A stretch of 64,000 bases of DNA, taken from JAGQPD01 sp020426865 (lineage in GTDB: Bacteria > Planctomycetota > Planctomycetia > Pirellulales > Pirellulaceae). The translations under genes and the position numbers were made by a program. The notes below the pieces were generated by a model that was given only the letters and a program-made list of their open reading frames with translations, made no database searches and was not told the origin of the DNA. Shown one piece after another: positions 7,875 to 17,960 of the stretch; positions within the stretch are counted from its first letter, which is position 1; every line of letters starts with the position of its first letter. The DNA lies in contig JAWKTN010000009.1 of assembly GCA_041399065.1 (NCBI GenBank), positions 372,001-436,000 on the forward strand. The letters run 5' to 3'.

Positions 7875-9251
7875 ATGCATCAGCTGACCGGTTCGATCGT
7901 CAAGTATCCGGCGCGCGCGTCGTTCGGATGGTATTCGGCGCTTATCCTCTTGGGGGCGTTCGTGTTGCGCTCCCCGGTGTGCCATGGCGACCCGGAACGG
8001 GGCGTCTCCTTTCTGGATGCGCTATTCACTTCGACTAGTGCTGCGTGCGTAACTGGTCTGGCGGTGCGAAGCACGGAACATGATTTCTCGTTTTTTGGCC
8101 AAGTCGTGATTCTAGCGCTGATCCAGCTGGGAGGGATTGGCATCATGACTGTCACGACCTTTTTCGTCTTTCGCTTCGGCGGGCGGCAAGGCTTGCGCGC
8201 TCGATTGGTCCTTGCGGAAACTCTGGGGGCCGACGGCAAAACCAACCTCGGATGGATTTTGTCCCACGTTATCCGCTTGACGCTGCTGATCGAGGGTGCC
8301 GGTTTCATCGTGCTGTTCTTGCGAAACCTGGTGGACCAACCGGTATTGCCAGCGGCGTGGCACGCCTTGTTTCACTCGGTTAGCGCATTCTGCAACGCCG
8401 GATTCGCTTTGCATGACGACAGCTTGTCGGGCTATGCCGGCGACGTCGTAGTCAACGTCGTGATTGGCGTGCTGATTGTGCTCGGTGGAATTGGATTCCC
8501 CATCATCCTCGACGTGATGCGCAATTGGAAATTGCCGTTCCGGGAGTGGTGGGATCATTACACGTTGCACACTAAGTTGATGTTGATCGGTACAACATCG
8601 CTGCTTGTGCTCGGTTGCGTCGCCTTCTTGATCCTCGAATGGGACGGGATTCTCGCGCCACTTCCGCTCTGGCAACGGCCGATAGTGGCGATGTTTCATT
8701 CGATCAGTTGTCGTACCGCCGGCTTTAATACGGTCGAGATTGGCGAGCTGACCAACGCCATGTTGTTTGTCAGTATCATCCTGATGGCGATTGGTGCTGG
8801 GCCGTGTTCCACGGCCGGAGGATTCAAGGTATCGACGATCATGGTTCTGGTGTTGCAGGCGTGGGCAACGTTTCGTGGCAAGACGAGTCTGAATCTCTTT
8901 CGACGCACGATTCCACAGGCGACGGTCGATCGAGCCATCGCCACGGCGATGTTGTTCGGTGTGGTGGCGATCGTGGCGCTCACGTCACTGTTGGTGATTG
9001 AGCAGTCCGGGAAGATCGAGGAATCGACACGAGCCGAGTTTCTCGAGGGGCTGTTCGAAGTCGTATCGGCTCTAGGGACCGTGGGATTGTCGACCGGAAT
9101 TACCAGTAAACTGGGTGTGGTCGGTCGATTGATCTTGATTCTACTGATGTTCCTGGGACGGCTCGGCCCGATTTCGGTATTCGTAGCCCTCTCGCGAGGA
9201 GCGGCGACAAGCCCCATAATGTACCCAGACGAAGAACCGATGGTCGGTTGA
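7875..9251 (+). CDS. TrkH/KtrB-family potassium uptake membrane subunit
   Basis: 458 residues, strongly hydrophobic, with repeated membrane-pore-membrane units. Pore-loop glycine regions typical of the Trk/Ktr/HKT superfamily are visible: TSTSAACVTGLAVRST, SVSAFCNAGFALH, SISCRTAGFNTVE and a fourth near SALGTVGLSTGI. The size fits the shorter KtrB/TrkG type, and the short N-terminus argues for KtrB-like architecture. Family role: K+ (or Na+-coupled K+) import across the cytoplasmic membrane, gated by a cytosolic RCK ring. Its partner follows 28 bp downstream, so the two form an operon. ATG 7875 places the first membrane helix about 20 residues in. Confidence 0.92.
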   Translation: MHQLTGSIVKYPARASFGWYSALILLGAFVLRSPVCHGDPERGVSFLDALFTSTSAACVTGLAVRSTEHDFSFFGQVVILALIQLGGIGIMTVTTFFVFRFGGRQGLRARLVLAETLGADGKTNLGWILSHVIRLTLLIEGAGFIVLFLRNLVDQPVLPAAWHALFHSVSAFCNAGFALHDDSLSGYAGDVVVNVVIGVLIVLGGIGFPIILDVMRNWKLPFREWWDHYTLHTKLMLIGTTSLLVLGCVAFLILEWDGILAPLPLWQRPIVAMFHSISCRTAGFNTVEIGELTNAMLFVSIILMAIGAGPCSTAGGFKVSTIMVLVLQAWATFRGKTSLNLFRRTIPQATVDRAIATAMLFGVVAIVALTSLLVIEQSGKIEESTRAEFLEGLFEVVSALGTVGLSTGITSKLGVVGRLILILLMFLGRLGPISVFVALSRGAATSPIMYPDEEPMVG

Positions 9252-9279
9252 TTGCTTGTGTTGGCCCGAATGACTTCCC

Positions 9280-9945
9280 ATGGCTCCCGCGAAGAATTTT
9301 ATCGTAATTGGTTTGGGCACGTTTGGGGCCGCGTTGGCGCGACGGTTGAGCCGGAATGGGTGCCGAGTCACTGGCATTGATCATTCGCGCGAGCGGGTCG
9401 AAGAGCTGAAGAATGATCTTTACGAAGCGATCATCGCGGATGCCACGGAACGGGATATTCTCGAACAATTGCCGCTGAAGGAAACCAATGCGGTGATCAT
9501 TAGCATGGGTGAGGATATCACGCGATCGCTGCTCGCAACGCTGCACGTCAAGGAGCTGGGAGCCAAGCAGATCATCGTCAAAGGGGTCACGGCCGAACAC
9601 GGCAAACTACTGCGGAGTTTGGGGGTCGACCGAGTGATATTTCCGGAGATCGAAATCGCGGAAGATTTGGCCGATCGCGTGACCTGGACCAACGTGATCG
9701 ATTTGTTGCCCATCGATCCCGAATACAGCTTTATGGAAGTTGCTTCGCTCGACTCTTTCGCCGGCAAGACGCTGCAGGAGTTGAACATTCGCCAACGGTA
9801 TGGCGTGTGGGTGGTCGGTGTGAAGGATTCTCTGACGGGCAAGCTGTCGATGTTGCCGACCGGCGATTTCAAGCTTGGAGCCGATCAAATATTGCTGGTC
9901 ATCGGCAAGCAGGAAAATCTGAAAGACCTGCGGGAACCGGGTTAG
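9280..9945 (+). CDS. TrkA/KtrA-type RCK regulatory subunit of potassium uptake
   Basis: 221 residues. The N-terminal Rossmann nucleotide-binding motif VIGLGTFGAALARRL (about 9-23) and an acidic residue at the end of the second strand (GIDHS) mark an RCK_N domain; the rest matches an RCK_C domain (ELNIRQRYGVWVVGV, GADQILLVIG). A single RCK unit of about 220 residues is KtrA-like rather than the duplicated TrkA of E. coli. It would bind ATP/ADP or NAD and gate the membrane subunit encoded just upstream. Its stop overlaps the stop of the convergent amidase gene by 4 bp (9942-9945). Confidence 0.92.
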   Translation: MAPAKNFIVIGLGTFGAALARRLSRNGCRVTGIDHSRERVEELKNDLYEAIIADATERDILEQLPLKETNAVIISMGEDITRSLLATLHVKELGAKQIIVKGVTAEHGKLLRSLGVDRVIFPEIEIAEDLADRVTWTNVIDLLPIDPEYSFMEVASLDSFAGKTLQELNIRQRYGVWVVGVKDSLTGKLSMLPTGDFKLGADQILLVIGKQENLKDLREPG

Positions 9946-11066
9946 CTGCCATCCATCAGTTTCGCGGCGCCATCGATCACGCGATCCCATTGAAGTGCCG
10001 GCCCCGGATCGGTCTTATTCGTTTGAATGTGATAATGCCCGAGTACGCCCCGGAATTCACGCAGCGATTGCTCGTCGAGCTTGCGGGGGATCAGCTTGCC
10101 GTCGGTGTCATGCGGATAGTCCAGTTGGAGCTTGGGAAACACTTTGCAAAGGGTCGCGGTCAGCTTGATCAGCGACTCGTATTGTTCGTTGGTAAAATCA
10201 TACTGACACAAATCCTGGCCTTGCACGTTACCACATATTAATTCGTCGCGCGCCGGGTGCCCGATGAAATCTTTGGTGCGGACCGAATCGCGAGCCAAAC
10301 CTGGCGGGATCAGCAAACGGACCTTGCCCTGATCGTCTCGGGTGTACCAGCGGTCGAGGGTCTGTTTGCTGTCATCCGGATAGGCGCCGATGTTGGCGAT
10401 TTCAATGCCGATCGAACGAGTGTTGGAGGTAGTCGCGTGCCAGGCGCGTTCCTTCAGGTCCAAGGTCTGATAAATCGTCCCGTCGATGTCCAGCATGAAG
10501 TGGACGCTCAGGCAACGACCGTCGTGCAATACTTGGAAGCATCGCTGACTGGTGCCACACACGTCGTAGTGCAACACGAACTGGTCAACGATTTCCTGCA
10601 ACATGGAAAGTTCCCAGCCACCGCCACGCACGGTCTCAATTTGTTCAGGCGACAGGCCATCTTTGCGAAGGCCATAGCGGTTGGGCGTCTTGAGAAACGA
10701 CACTTCGGCTTGCGAATCCTCCCAGGACGACTTGTCGAACGATGCGAATCGGCGCTCCACACGATAGGCGTCGTATCCGCCCGGATCGGTCCAGAGAACA
10801 ACGGGAGCCGTGGTGTGGATAAGTCGGCCACAGACCATGATTTCGTCTCCCACGCGCGGCACCATCTCTCCCACGCGCGGTTTGTCGCTCTGTGCAACCG
10901 CAATGTGCGGCGCGCGCATCACCGACGAGACGACTAGGATCATCAGCACAACTTGTTGACACACGAGGCGACGGTGTCGCGATCCTCGAGACGCGGCGAG
11001 TCCATACCTATTCTTGTGGCTTTGGCAAGTTCGAACCATGGAGGGAAACGCAGGGGCCAGCAACAT
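9942..11066 (-). CDS. Exported N-acetylmuramoyl-L-alanine amidase (Amidase_2 family)
   Basis: 374 residues with a long basic leader and a hydrophobic segment (VVLMILVVSSVM) that looks like a signal peptide; later in-frame starts are possible. Zinc-ligand signatures of the AmpD/PGRP-type fold are present: LHYDVC, WHATTSNTRSIGIEIANIGAYP-like segment, and GHYHIQTNKTDPGPAL (His plus the K-x-DPG end). Family reaction: hydrolysis of the bond between N-acetylmuramic acid and L-alanine of the stem peptide. Several cysteines (VCGTSQRC, ICGNVQGQDLC) may form disulfides, which fits export. Planctomycetes have thin peptidoglycan, so turnover or recycling is a reasonable role. The nearby potassium genes are convergent, not co-transcribed. 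Confidence 0.85.
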   Translation of the reverse strand: MLLAPAFPSMVRTCQSHKNRYGLAASRGSRHRRLVCQQVVLMILVVSSVMRAPHIAVAQSDKPRVGEMVPRVGDEIMVCGRLIHTTAPVVLWTDPGGYDAYRVERRFASFDKSSWEDSQAEVSFLKTPNRYGLRKDGLSPEQIETVRGGGWELSMLQEIVDQFVLHYDVCGTSQRCFQVLHDGRCLSVHFMLDIDGTIYQTLDLKERAWHATTSNTRSIGIEIANIGAYPDDSKQTLDRWYTRDDQGKVRLLIPPGLARDSVRTKDFIGHPARDELICGNVQGQDLCQYDFTNEQYESLIKLTATLCKVFPKLQLDYPHDTDGKLIPRKLDEQSLREFRGVLGHYHIQTNKTDPGPALQWDRVIDGAAKLMDGS

Positions 11067-11313
11067 ACAACACCTCCGGCAGGGCTGAGGATGGTCGGAG
11101 CTTCCCTATTTTAAGCAGGCTCGGCGGGATTTGCGAGTCGCCGGGCGACGGCAAGTCGGGAAGGCAAAAAATGGACTGATTCCCTGGTGCAAAGAGCTTG
11201 CCGTCCGCTTAGACTATTCAGCGAGGATGCGCGGCCGATTTGGTGGCAAATCGTAGGACCTGACCCATGGCGCAACCAGCGGTGTGCCACAGATACCGAA
11301 ATCGAGGAAAAGC

Positions 11314-12429
11314 ATGACGGATAAGAAAGTGAAAGTCGCAATCGTTGGCCTGGGATTTGGAGCTGAGTTCATTCCGATCTACCAGCATCATCCGAATGTC
11401 GAAATGTACGGGATATGTCGACGCGATGAAAAGTCGCTCCATGAGGTCGGCGATCGTTTTGGAATTGGACAACGCTACCAAAACTACGAGGACGTGTTGG
11501 CGGATCCGGCCGTTGATTTCGTACACATCAACAGCCCGATTCCCGATCACGCGTGGATGTCGCTGGAGGCGCTCAAGGCCGGCAAGCATGTAATGTGCAC
11601 CGTCCCCATGGCGACAACGATCGGTGAATGCGAACAGATCTGCGACTTGGTTGCCAAGACCGGGCTCAAGTACATGATGGCCGAGACGGTCGTCTACAGT
11701 CGCGAGTTCTTGTTCATCAAGGAGATGTATACGAAGGGGGAATTGGGCGACATTCAATACATGGCAGCTTCGCATCCTCAGGACATGGATGGTTGGCCGA
11801 GTTATTGGGAACGGATGATCCCCATGCATTACGCGACGCACGTTGTCAGTCCGGTATTAGGATTGGTCGACGGCGTGGCAGAGTATGTCAGCTGCGTTGG
11901 ATCGGGCCGAGTTCGCAAGGATATCGAAGAGAAGTCGGGCAACCGATTTGCTGTGGAGTCCTGTCATATCAAGATTGCCAACAGCGACATTGCCGCCCAT
12001 ATCTGGCGTTTCTTGTACGATACCGCTCGACAGTATCGCGAGAGTTTCGATGTGTACGGGACGAAGAAGAGCTTCGAGTGGACGTTGGTTGAAGGCGAGA
12101 AGCATGTCATCCATACGGCCAAGAAGCCCGAACCGGAGATTCCGTCGCTCGTTGATGTTCCGGACTACGCACATTTGTTGCCGGAACCGATTCGCAAGTT
12201 CACGCGGTCGATCGAGGATGCCGACCATCTGTCGTTTATCCAGGGGGGCGGGCATGGCGGTTCACATCCGCATTTGGTGAATGAGTTCGTCACGGCTTTG
12301 GTCGAGGACCGCGAACCGTGGCCCAATGCCGTAAAGAGCGCCAATTGGACGTGCGTCGGCATTTGTGCTCACGAATCGGCACTTAAGGGTGGCGAAATCG
12401 TGCAGTTGCCCAAGTTCACTCTGACTTAG
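11314..12429 (+). CDS. Gfo/Idh/MocA-family NAD(P)-dependent oxidoreductase
   Basis: 371 residues from ATG 11314, chosen because GAGG lies about seven bases upstream; the frame extends to 11284 without support. N-terminal Rossmann motif VAIVGLGFGAEF, the family segment INSPIPDHAWMSLEALKAGKH (the strand-plus-helix preceding the catalytic region), then MCTVPMA in place of the common C-E-K-P motif. The absence of the usual E-K-P lysine is notable: this variant reads CTVPMAT, so classical catalytic lysine chemistry may not apply. Substrates in the family are sugars, inositols or derivatives. The gene is followed by the giant ThuA/haem protein, a common pairing in planctomycetes suggesting sugar catabolism. 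Confidence 0.88.
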   Translation: MTDKKVKVAIVGLGFGAEFIPIYQHHPNVEMYGICRRDEKSLHEVGDRFGIGQRYQNYEDVLADPAVDFVHINSPIPDHAWMSLEALKAGKHVMCTVPMATTIGECEQICDLVAKTGLKYMMAETVVYSREFLFIKEMYTKGELGDIQYMAASHPQDMDGWPSYWERMIPMHYATHVVSPVLGLVDGVAEYVSCVGSGRVRKDIEEKSGNRFAVESCHIKIANSDIAAHIWRFLYDTARQYRESFDVYGTKKSFEWTLVEGEKHVIHTAKKPEPEIPSLVDVPDYAHLLPEPIRKFTRSIEDADHLSFIQGGGHGGSHPHLVNEFVTALVEDREPWPNAVKSANWTCVGICAHESALKGGEIVQLPKFTLT

Positions 12430-12438
12430 GCCCGTTGC

Positions 12439-12460
12439 CGCCGAAGTCGCTCGGCGTTTT
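12439..12460 (+). terminator. Candidate rho-independent terminator
   Basis: CGCCGA (12439-12444) pairs with TCGGCG (12451-12456) around a 6-base loop and is followed directly by TTTT (12457-12460). It lies ten bases after the oxidoreductase stop. The stem is short, so attenuation rather than full termination is possible. Confidence 0.5.
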
Positions 12461-12505
12461 CGTATATTCTTCGTACATGAACAGGCACGCGAGGGGATGC
12501 AACCA

Positions 12506-15500
12506 ATGATGATCAGGCGATGGCGGTTCCAAGTCGGTCGGCGATGGCGTCGACAGAGTTCACGGTGGACGACGGTCGTCCGTGTTGTCCTGTTTGGCGT
12601 TCTCGCCCTTGCGTCGATCGTTCCAACAAAGGCGCGCGACTTGAAAGTGTTGTTTTTGGGTGACCAGGGGCACCATCGTCCTGACGAGCGATTCGCCCAG
12701 TTGCAACCGGTATTGCAGCCGCGCGGAATCCGGCTGACCTACACCGAAAACATGAACGATATCAATCTGGAGAATCTCCGGACCTACGACGTACTGCTGC
12801 TGTATGCGAACATTGACAACATTGAAGCGTCACAAGCGGATGCGATCCTGGCGTACGTCGACGAAGGTCACGGTTTCGCACCACTCCATTGTGCTACATA
12901 CTGCTTTCGCAATTCGCCGGAGATGGTTGCGCTGATGGGAGCTCAGTTTCGCCGACACGGAACTGGCGTTTTTCGTGACGAGATTGCCCTATCCGATCAC
13001 CCGATCATGCGCGGTTTTTCTGGATTCGAGAGTTGGGACGAGACTTATGTGCATCATCTGCATAACGAGAAGGATCGGACCGTTCTCAGCTATCGCGTGG
13101 ATCAAGAGGGGCGCGAACCGTGGACTTGGGTCCGGACGCACGGCAAGGGACGCGTATTTTATACCGCTTGGGGACATGACCAGCGTACGTGGGGAAATGT
13201 CGGCTTTCAGAATCTCGTGGAACGAGGTATTCGCTGGGCCGCTGGTGATGACCCGGAACTGGCCGGGCCATACCAGGATGCACGTGCATTTCCCATTCCG
13301 GAAATGACACCTCTGCGGAAGGATGTGCAACCGTTTGAATATGTCAACGTGGGCGCCAAGATCCCTTTCTATCCCCCCTCCGGCCGTTGGGGTGATCAAG
13401 ATCGCCCGATGCAGCTGATGCAAAAACCGTTGCCCGCCGAGGAATCGCTGAAGCATATTGTGACGCCTAAGGATTTTCACGTCGAGCTGTTCGTAGCGGA
13501 TCCGCAGTTGGAAGGAAAACCGATCTGCATGACCTGGGACGAACGCGGACGATTGTGGATCTCGGAAACGTACGATTACCCTAATGAACTACAGCCGCCC
13601 GGTGAGGGTCGAGACCGTATCCGCATCTGCGAGGATACCGACGGCGACTGGAAGGCCGATAAGTTCACGGTGTTTGCGGAAAAGCTGAGTATTCCAGCGA
13701 GCATCACCTTTTATCGCGGTGGCGTGATCGTGCAGAATGGAATCGAGACGCTGTATCTGAAGGATACCGACGGCGACGACGTTGCCGACGAAAAGCGGGT
13801 TCTCTTTACTGGATGGGAACAGGGCGATACGCACGGCGGTGTGAGCAATTTTCAATACGGTCTGGACAATTGGATCTGGGCCATGCAGGGCTACAATGAT
13901 TCGCGCCCCGCCATTGACGAACAACAACAGGCACAGTTCCGTCAGGGATTCTTCCGGTTTCAACCCGATGGTTCGCGCGTCGAGTTCATTCGGTCGACCA
14001 ACAATAATACTTGGGGCCTGGGGATTAGCGAGGAGGGGATCATCTTTGGTTCGACGGCCAATCGCAATCCCAGCGTCTACATGCCGATCGCCAATCGCTA
14101 TTACGAGCGTGTGCGTGGCTGGAACATTTCGCTGACGCTCGGCAGCATGGCCGATACGCATCTATTCAAACCGATCACGGACAAGATTCGACAGGTTGAT
14201 CATCATGGTGGTTACACGGCAGGTGCCGGGCACGCACTTTATACCGCTCGGAATTATCCACGTGAATACTGGAACCGCGCGGCGTTTGTAAACGGCCCGA
14301 CCGGACACTTGACCGGTGCGTTCGTGATCACCGGAGAGGGGAGCGATTTCAAGTCGACGAATCCGTTCAATCTGCTGGCCAGCGATGACGAATGGACCGC
14401 ACCGATCATGGCTGAGGTAGGGCCCGACGGTAATGTGTGGATCGTCGATTGGTACAACTTCATCGTCCAGCATAATCCCACGCCCCGCGGTTTTGAAACG
14501 GGCAAGGGGAATGCTTATGAATCGGATCTGCGCGATAAAAAACACGGACGGATCTATCGCGTCGTGCACGACAAAGCTCCCGCCAAACCGTTTTCGCTAA
14601 AGGGAGCCTCACCAGCGGAGTTGGTCGCGACGCTGCGAAACCCAAACATGTTTTGGCGCAAGCAGGCCCAAAGGTTGCTCGTGGAACGAGGCGACCAAGA
14701 TGTAGTGCAAGACCTGCTCGGGCTGGTTCGCGATGCGTCCGTGGACGAGATCGGCCTGAACGTGGGCGCCATCCACGCCCTGTGGACGTTGCACGGCTTA
14801 GGAGCCTTTTCCCTTTCGGACGACAACACAGCAGCCAATGCCGTCCTGCGGCAGGCGTTGAGACATCCGTCCGCCGGCGTGCGCCGCAACGCGGTGATGG
14901 TACTTCCGGCAACGACTGGGTCGGTCGACGAATTGTTGGCAGCAAATGTAATGCAGGACCAGGACGCACAAGTCCGCTTGGCCGCCATGTTGGCATTGTC
15001 GGATCTGCCACCACACGCGGAGGCTGGGCCAGCGATCGTCGCCGCGATGGCCAGGGCTGAAAATCGCGATGACCGGTGGATTCCCCAAGCGGCCACCAGT
15101 GCGGCAGCGATGCAGGCAACATCGGCGCTGCCCGCCCTGACAGAAATCAAGGACACGTCGCCGACGTTGAACACGTTGGTGGAAGTCGTTGCCAATCATG
15201 TTGCTCGAAGTGAAGACGCGGGCACAATGGGGATGTTGATCCAACAGTTGCGAAATGCCAATCCCGAGATCGCACAAGCGATGATCCGTGGACTGGCAAA
15301 CGGTTGGCCGGTTGGTCAGGCCATCCAAATGGACGATTCGATGGTCAAGTCGCTGGACTTGCTGCTTGAATCTCTACCAGTTGCCGAACGAGGCAAGTTG
15401 GCCTGGCTGGCATCGAGTTGGGGCGGCGAGCGGTTTCGGAAATACGCGGACCAAGTAGCCAGAGACCTGACGGCGCAATTGAACCAAACCGACAAGAGTG

Positions 15501-16924
15501 AGGCGTCGCGCATCGAGGCAGCTCGACAGTTGATTGCGTTTCGTTCGCAAGACCCGGAGGCGGTCCGGCAAATTGTCGAGCGGCTATCGCCGCAGATCTC
15601 GACGAATCTAGCTGATGGCTTTCTCGATGCCTTGTCTGCCAGCGAAGTCTCGGATCTGGGATCCATCCTGTTACAACAGATTGATCAGTTGTCGCCGGCG
15701 ATGCGTAGCGGAGCATTTCGCTTGCTGCTCGGTCGTCTTGAATGGACCAAGGCCCTGCTTGATGCCGCTGAAAAGCAAACGGTATCGCTGACCGACTTGT
15801 CGCTCGACCAGCGGCAATCGTTAACGACGCACTCCGACGTTGATGTCAGACGTCGGACGCGCGCTTTGCTGGCGAGCGGAGGTGTGCTGCCCGATCCCGA
15901 CCGCCAAAAGGTCGTGGAATCCTTGATGGCGATTACCGAGGAACATGGGGACGCTACATTAGGGAAAGAGATCTTCAAGAAGACGTGCTCCATCTGTCAC
16001 ATGCACAGTGGCGAGGGGTCGGCGATCGGCCCCGACCTGACGGGAATGGCCGTCCATCCGAAGCACGAATTGTTGATTCACATTCTTGACCCAAGTCGCA
16101 GTGTTGAAGGAAACTTCCGCATCTACCGCGTCGAGACGAAGGGCGGACGGATTCTCAACGGCATGCTGGGTTCAGAATCTCGGACTTCGATTGAATTGAT
16201 CGACGCAGAAGGCAAGAAGACTCAATTATCTCGTGATGACATCGAACTGCTTTCGGCCTCGAAGAAATCGCTGATGCCCGAAGGATTCGAAAAGCAGTTG
16301 ACCGCGGCCAATCTTAAGGACCTACTTGAATTCCTCACGGTTCGCGGTAAATATGTACCGCTGGATTTGCGAAAAGTTGCGACCATTTGCAGCGATCGAG
16401 GGATGTTCACTAGCCGCGACGCCCGATTTGAACGCATTACGATTCGCGGATGGGAACCACAGACAATTCAAAACGTGCCGTTTCAATTGATCGATCCGAA
16501 AGATGGTGAGGTTCCGAACTGTATCCTACTGTATAGTCCGGTGGGCGGTGTCACTCGCGAAATGCCTCGGTCAGTTTCCTTGCCGGTCAATGGCCCCGTG
16601 AAAGCGATTCATCTGCTTAGCGGTATCGCTGGTTGGGGGTTTCCGTCGCGCGATGCCGGGACAGTGTCGATGACGGTGCGAATACATTATGCCGGCGGCG
16701 AAGTGGAGGAGCAGGAGTTGATAAATGGCGAGCATTTCGCGGACTACGTTGGCGCGACCGACGTACCGAAGTCACAACCGGCAATTGCCATGCGCGGGCG
16801 CCAGATAAGATTCTTGTCGGTCGCACCGCAGCGATCCGATCCGGTGGAATCGATCGAGTTTGTCAAGGGAGCCGACGAAACGGCACCCATCATCATGGCA
16901 GCGACGGTCGAGACGAACATGTAG
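12506..16924 (+). CDS. Giant ThuA + PVC-type haem-binding dehydrogenase-like protein with HEAT repeats and cytochrome c domain
   Basis: 1472 residues from ATG 12506 (GAGGGG nine bases upstream; ATG 12497 sits directly against it). Order: signal peptide; ThuA-like domain (about 45-260; KVLFLGDQGHH, FAPLHCATYCF, HPIMRGF); PVC-type propeller (about 315-690; GKPICMTWDERGRLWISETYDYP, GVIVQNGIETLYLKDTDGD in shorter blocks); HEAT-like helical repeats (about 700-1120); c-type haem site CSICH near 1161-1165 followed by GEGSAIGPDL; C-terminal beta domain. The family is abundant in planctomycetes and is thought to act in periplasmic sugar oxidation; the exact reaction is not established. It probably works with the Gfo/Idh protein encoded 76 bp upstream, though a weak terminator lies between. 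Confidence 0.88.
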   Translation: MMIRRWRFQVGRRWRRQSSRWTTVVRVVLFGVLALASIVPTKARDLKVLFLGDQGHHRPDERFAQLQPVLQPRGIRLTYTENMNDINLENLRTYDVLLLYANIDNIEASQADAILAYVDEGHGFAPLHCATYCFRNSPEMVALMGAQFRRHGTGVFRDEIALSDHPIMRGFSGFESWDETYVHHLHNEKDRTVLSYRVDQEGREPWTWVRTHGKGRVFYTAWGHDQRTWGNVGFQNLVERGIRWAAGDDPELAGPYQDARAFPIPEMTPLRKDVQPFEYVNVGAKIPFYPPSGRWGDQDRPMQLMQKPLPAEESLKHIVTPKDFHVELFVADPQLEGKPICMTWDERGRLWISETYDYPNELQPPGEGRDRIRICEDTDGDWKADKFTVFAEKLSIPASITFYRGGVIVQNGIETLYLKDTDGDDVADEKRVLFTGWEQGDTHGGVSNFQYGLDNWIWAMQGYNDSRPAIDEQQQAQFRQGFFRFQPDGSRVEFIRSTNNNTWGLGISEEGIIFGSTANRNPSVYMPIANRYYERVRGWNISLTLGSMADTHLFKPITDKIRQVDHHGGYTAGAGHALYTARNYPREYWNRAAFVNGPTGHLTGAFVITGEGSDFKSTNPFNLLASDDEWTAPIMAEVGPDGNVWIVDWYNFIVQHNPTPRGFETGKGNAYESDLRDKKHGRIYRVVHDKAPAKPFSLKGASPAELVATLRNPNMFWRKQAQRLLVERGDQDVVQDLLGLVRDASVDEIGLNVGAIHALWTLHGLGAFSLSDDNTAANAVLRQALRHPSAGVRRNAVMVLPATTGSVDELLAANVMQDQDAQVRLAAMLALSDLPPHAEAGPAIVAAMARAENRDDRWIPQAATSAAAMQATSALPALTEIKDTSPTLNTLVEVVANHVARSEDAGTMGMLIQQLRNANPEIAQAMIRGLANGWPVGQAIQMDDSMVKSLDLLLESLPVAERGKLAWLASSWGGERFRKYADQVARDLTAQLNQTDKSEASRIEAARQLIAFRSQDPEAVRQIVERLSPQISTNLADGFLDALSASEVSDLGSILLQQIDQLSPAMRSGAFRLLLGRLEWTKALLDAAEKQTVSLTDLSLDQRQSLTTHSDVDVRRRTRALLASGGVLPDPDRQKVVESLMAITEEHGDATLGKEIFKKTCSICHMHSGEGSAIGPDLTGMAVHPKHELLIHILDPSRSVEGNFRIYRVETKGGRILNGMLGSESRTSIELIDAEGKKTQLSRDDIELLSASKKSLMPEGFEKQLTAANLKDLLEFLTVRGKYVPLDLRKVATICSDRGMFTSRDARFERITIRGWEPQTIQNVPFQLIDPKDGEVPNCILLYSPVGGVTREMPRSVSLPVNGPVKAIHLLSGIAGWGFPSRDAGTVSMTVRIHYAGGEVEEQELINGEHFADYVGATDVPKSQPAIAMRGRQIRFLSVAPQRSDPVESIEFVKGADETAPIIMAATVETNM

Positions 16925-17114
16925 CTCGACCGCTCCAAGTCCAACGGAATCGGCTCGCCAAGGCGATGTGGCCGAGCTTCACGTACCGATTGTACCTCGG
17001 ACAGCGGTCGTGTGTGGCATGCGGTACGACGACTGTTTGACTTGGAGATCTCCAGCCGCGACAGAATTGCGTGAATACCTAGAACCGCATAGTATTGGTT
17101 GGCTGCTCAGCTTC

Positions 17115-17903
17115 TCAGCCGTTCAGTTGCTTAAGATACATGATCGCGTCGCCTATCTCGCGAACGGGATCATTGCTTGCGTCGCGAACGATGGTGTAGT
17201 AGCCGCGGTATCCGGCGTCTTCCAGCGTTCCGAGTAGCTCCGGGAAATCGACCGACCCGCGGCCGAGGGTTACTTCCAAGCCACGGCCGCGAGCCAAATC
17301 GCGGACGCCGTCACGGGCCTGGACGTGGAGGACATGGGAAGCGAACAGTGGCAGGGCATCGCTGGCCGAATGTCCGTTGACAATCAGATTACCAGGATCG
17401 AAGGTCACGCCGATCGAACCGTCAGGAAGGGCGTCGATCAAGCGCTTGAGGTCGCTGCCACTTTCGCTGCCGGTTTCGGCCGCCAATGTTGCGCCACAAA
17501 GTTGACTGTGACGGCCAATGTCATGCAGCGCTTCCAGCATGGTCGCCCATTGCTGGTCGTCAGGATCGTCGGGAACGCGACCGACCTGGTTAACGACGAC
17601 TGTAGCTCCCAAAGAGTAGGCGAAGTCCATCGCCTCTTTCGTAGCGGCGACGCGTTGATCGAGTCGATCGATATCGCCATAGCCGTGGCGGGTAGGGAAG
17701 CTGACCGCACATACTTTCAGCCTCAGGTCGTCGAGCATTTTCTTGAGCTGACGACGGCCAGTCACCGAAAGTTCGCGAGGTTTCAGCTCGCGACGGGCAT
17801 CGATCACGACCGCCGTGGCGCCAAGCCGCGCAGCGGTTTGAAGAGCCGCTTTCAGCGGCAGACGCAGAGAAGCGAGTTGAATGGCCAGCTTGATTGCCGA
17901 CAT
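17115..17903 (-). CDS. Sugar phosphate isomerase/epimerase-like TIM-barrel protein
   Basis: 262 residues. It matches the xylose-isomerase-like / AP endonuclease family 2 barrel: AVVIDAR, EAMDFAYSLGATVVVNQVG, LAAETGSES (the Glu usually binding metal), GVTFDPGNLIVNG (Asp and nearby residues) and HVQARD, VTLGRGSVDFPELLGTLEDAGY near the end. In the family these acidic and histidine positions bind a divalent metal for keto-aldo isomerisation or epimerisation. The canonical late E-x metal motif is replaced by TIVRDAS, so catalysis may differ. It lies upstream of nothing obvious on the same strand; the genes at 17961 and 18323 are read toward it and could be co-transcribed. Confidence 0.8.
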   Translation of the reverse strand: MSAIKLAIQLASLRLPLKAALQTAARLGATAVVIDARRELKPRELSVTGRRQLKKMLDDLRLKVCAVSFPTRHGYGDIDRLDQRVAATKEAMDFAYSLGATVVVNQVGRVPDDPDDQQWATMLEALHDIGRHSQLCGATLAAETGSESGSDLKRLIDALPDGSIGVTFDPGNLIVNGHSASDALPLFASHVLHVQARDGVRDLARGRGLEVTLGRGSVDFPELLGTLEDAGYRGYYTIVRDASNDPVREIGDAIMYLKQLNG

Positions 17904-17960
17904 ACGATGTTCCTGCCGTGGTCGATCGTGGCTTAAAGGACGCGAGACGAGAGTTAAGTT

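Noticed and set aside
14460..15328. Long minus-strand open frames inside the giant haem protein gene
   Set aside because: Shadows of a strongly supported plus-strand gene; the translated sequence is rich in Arg/Ala/Pro and lacks domains.
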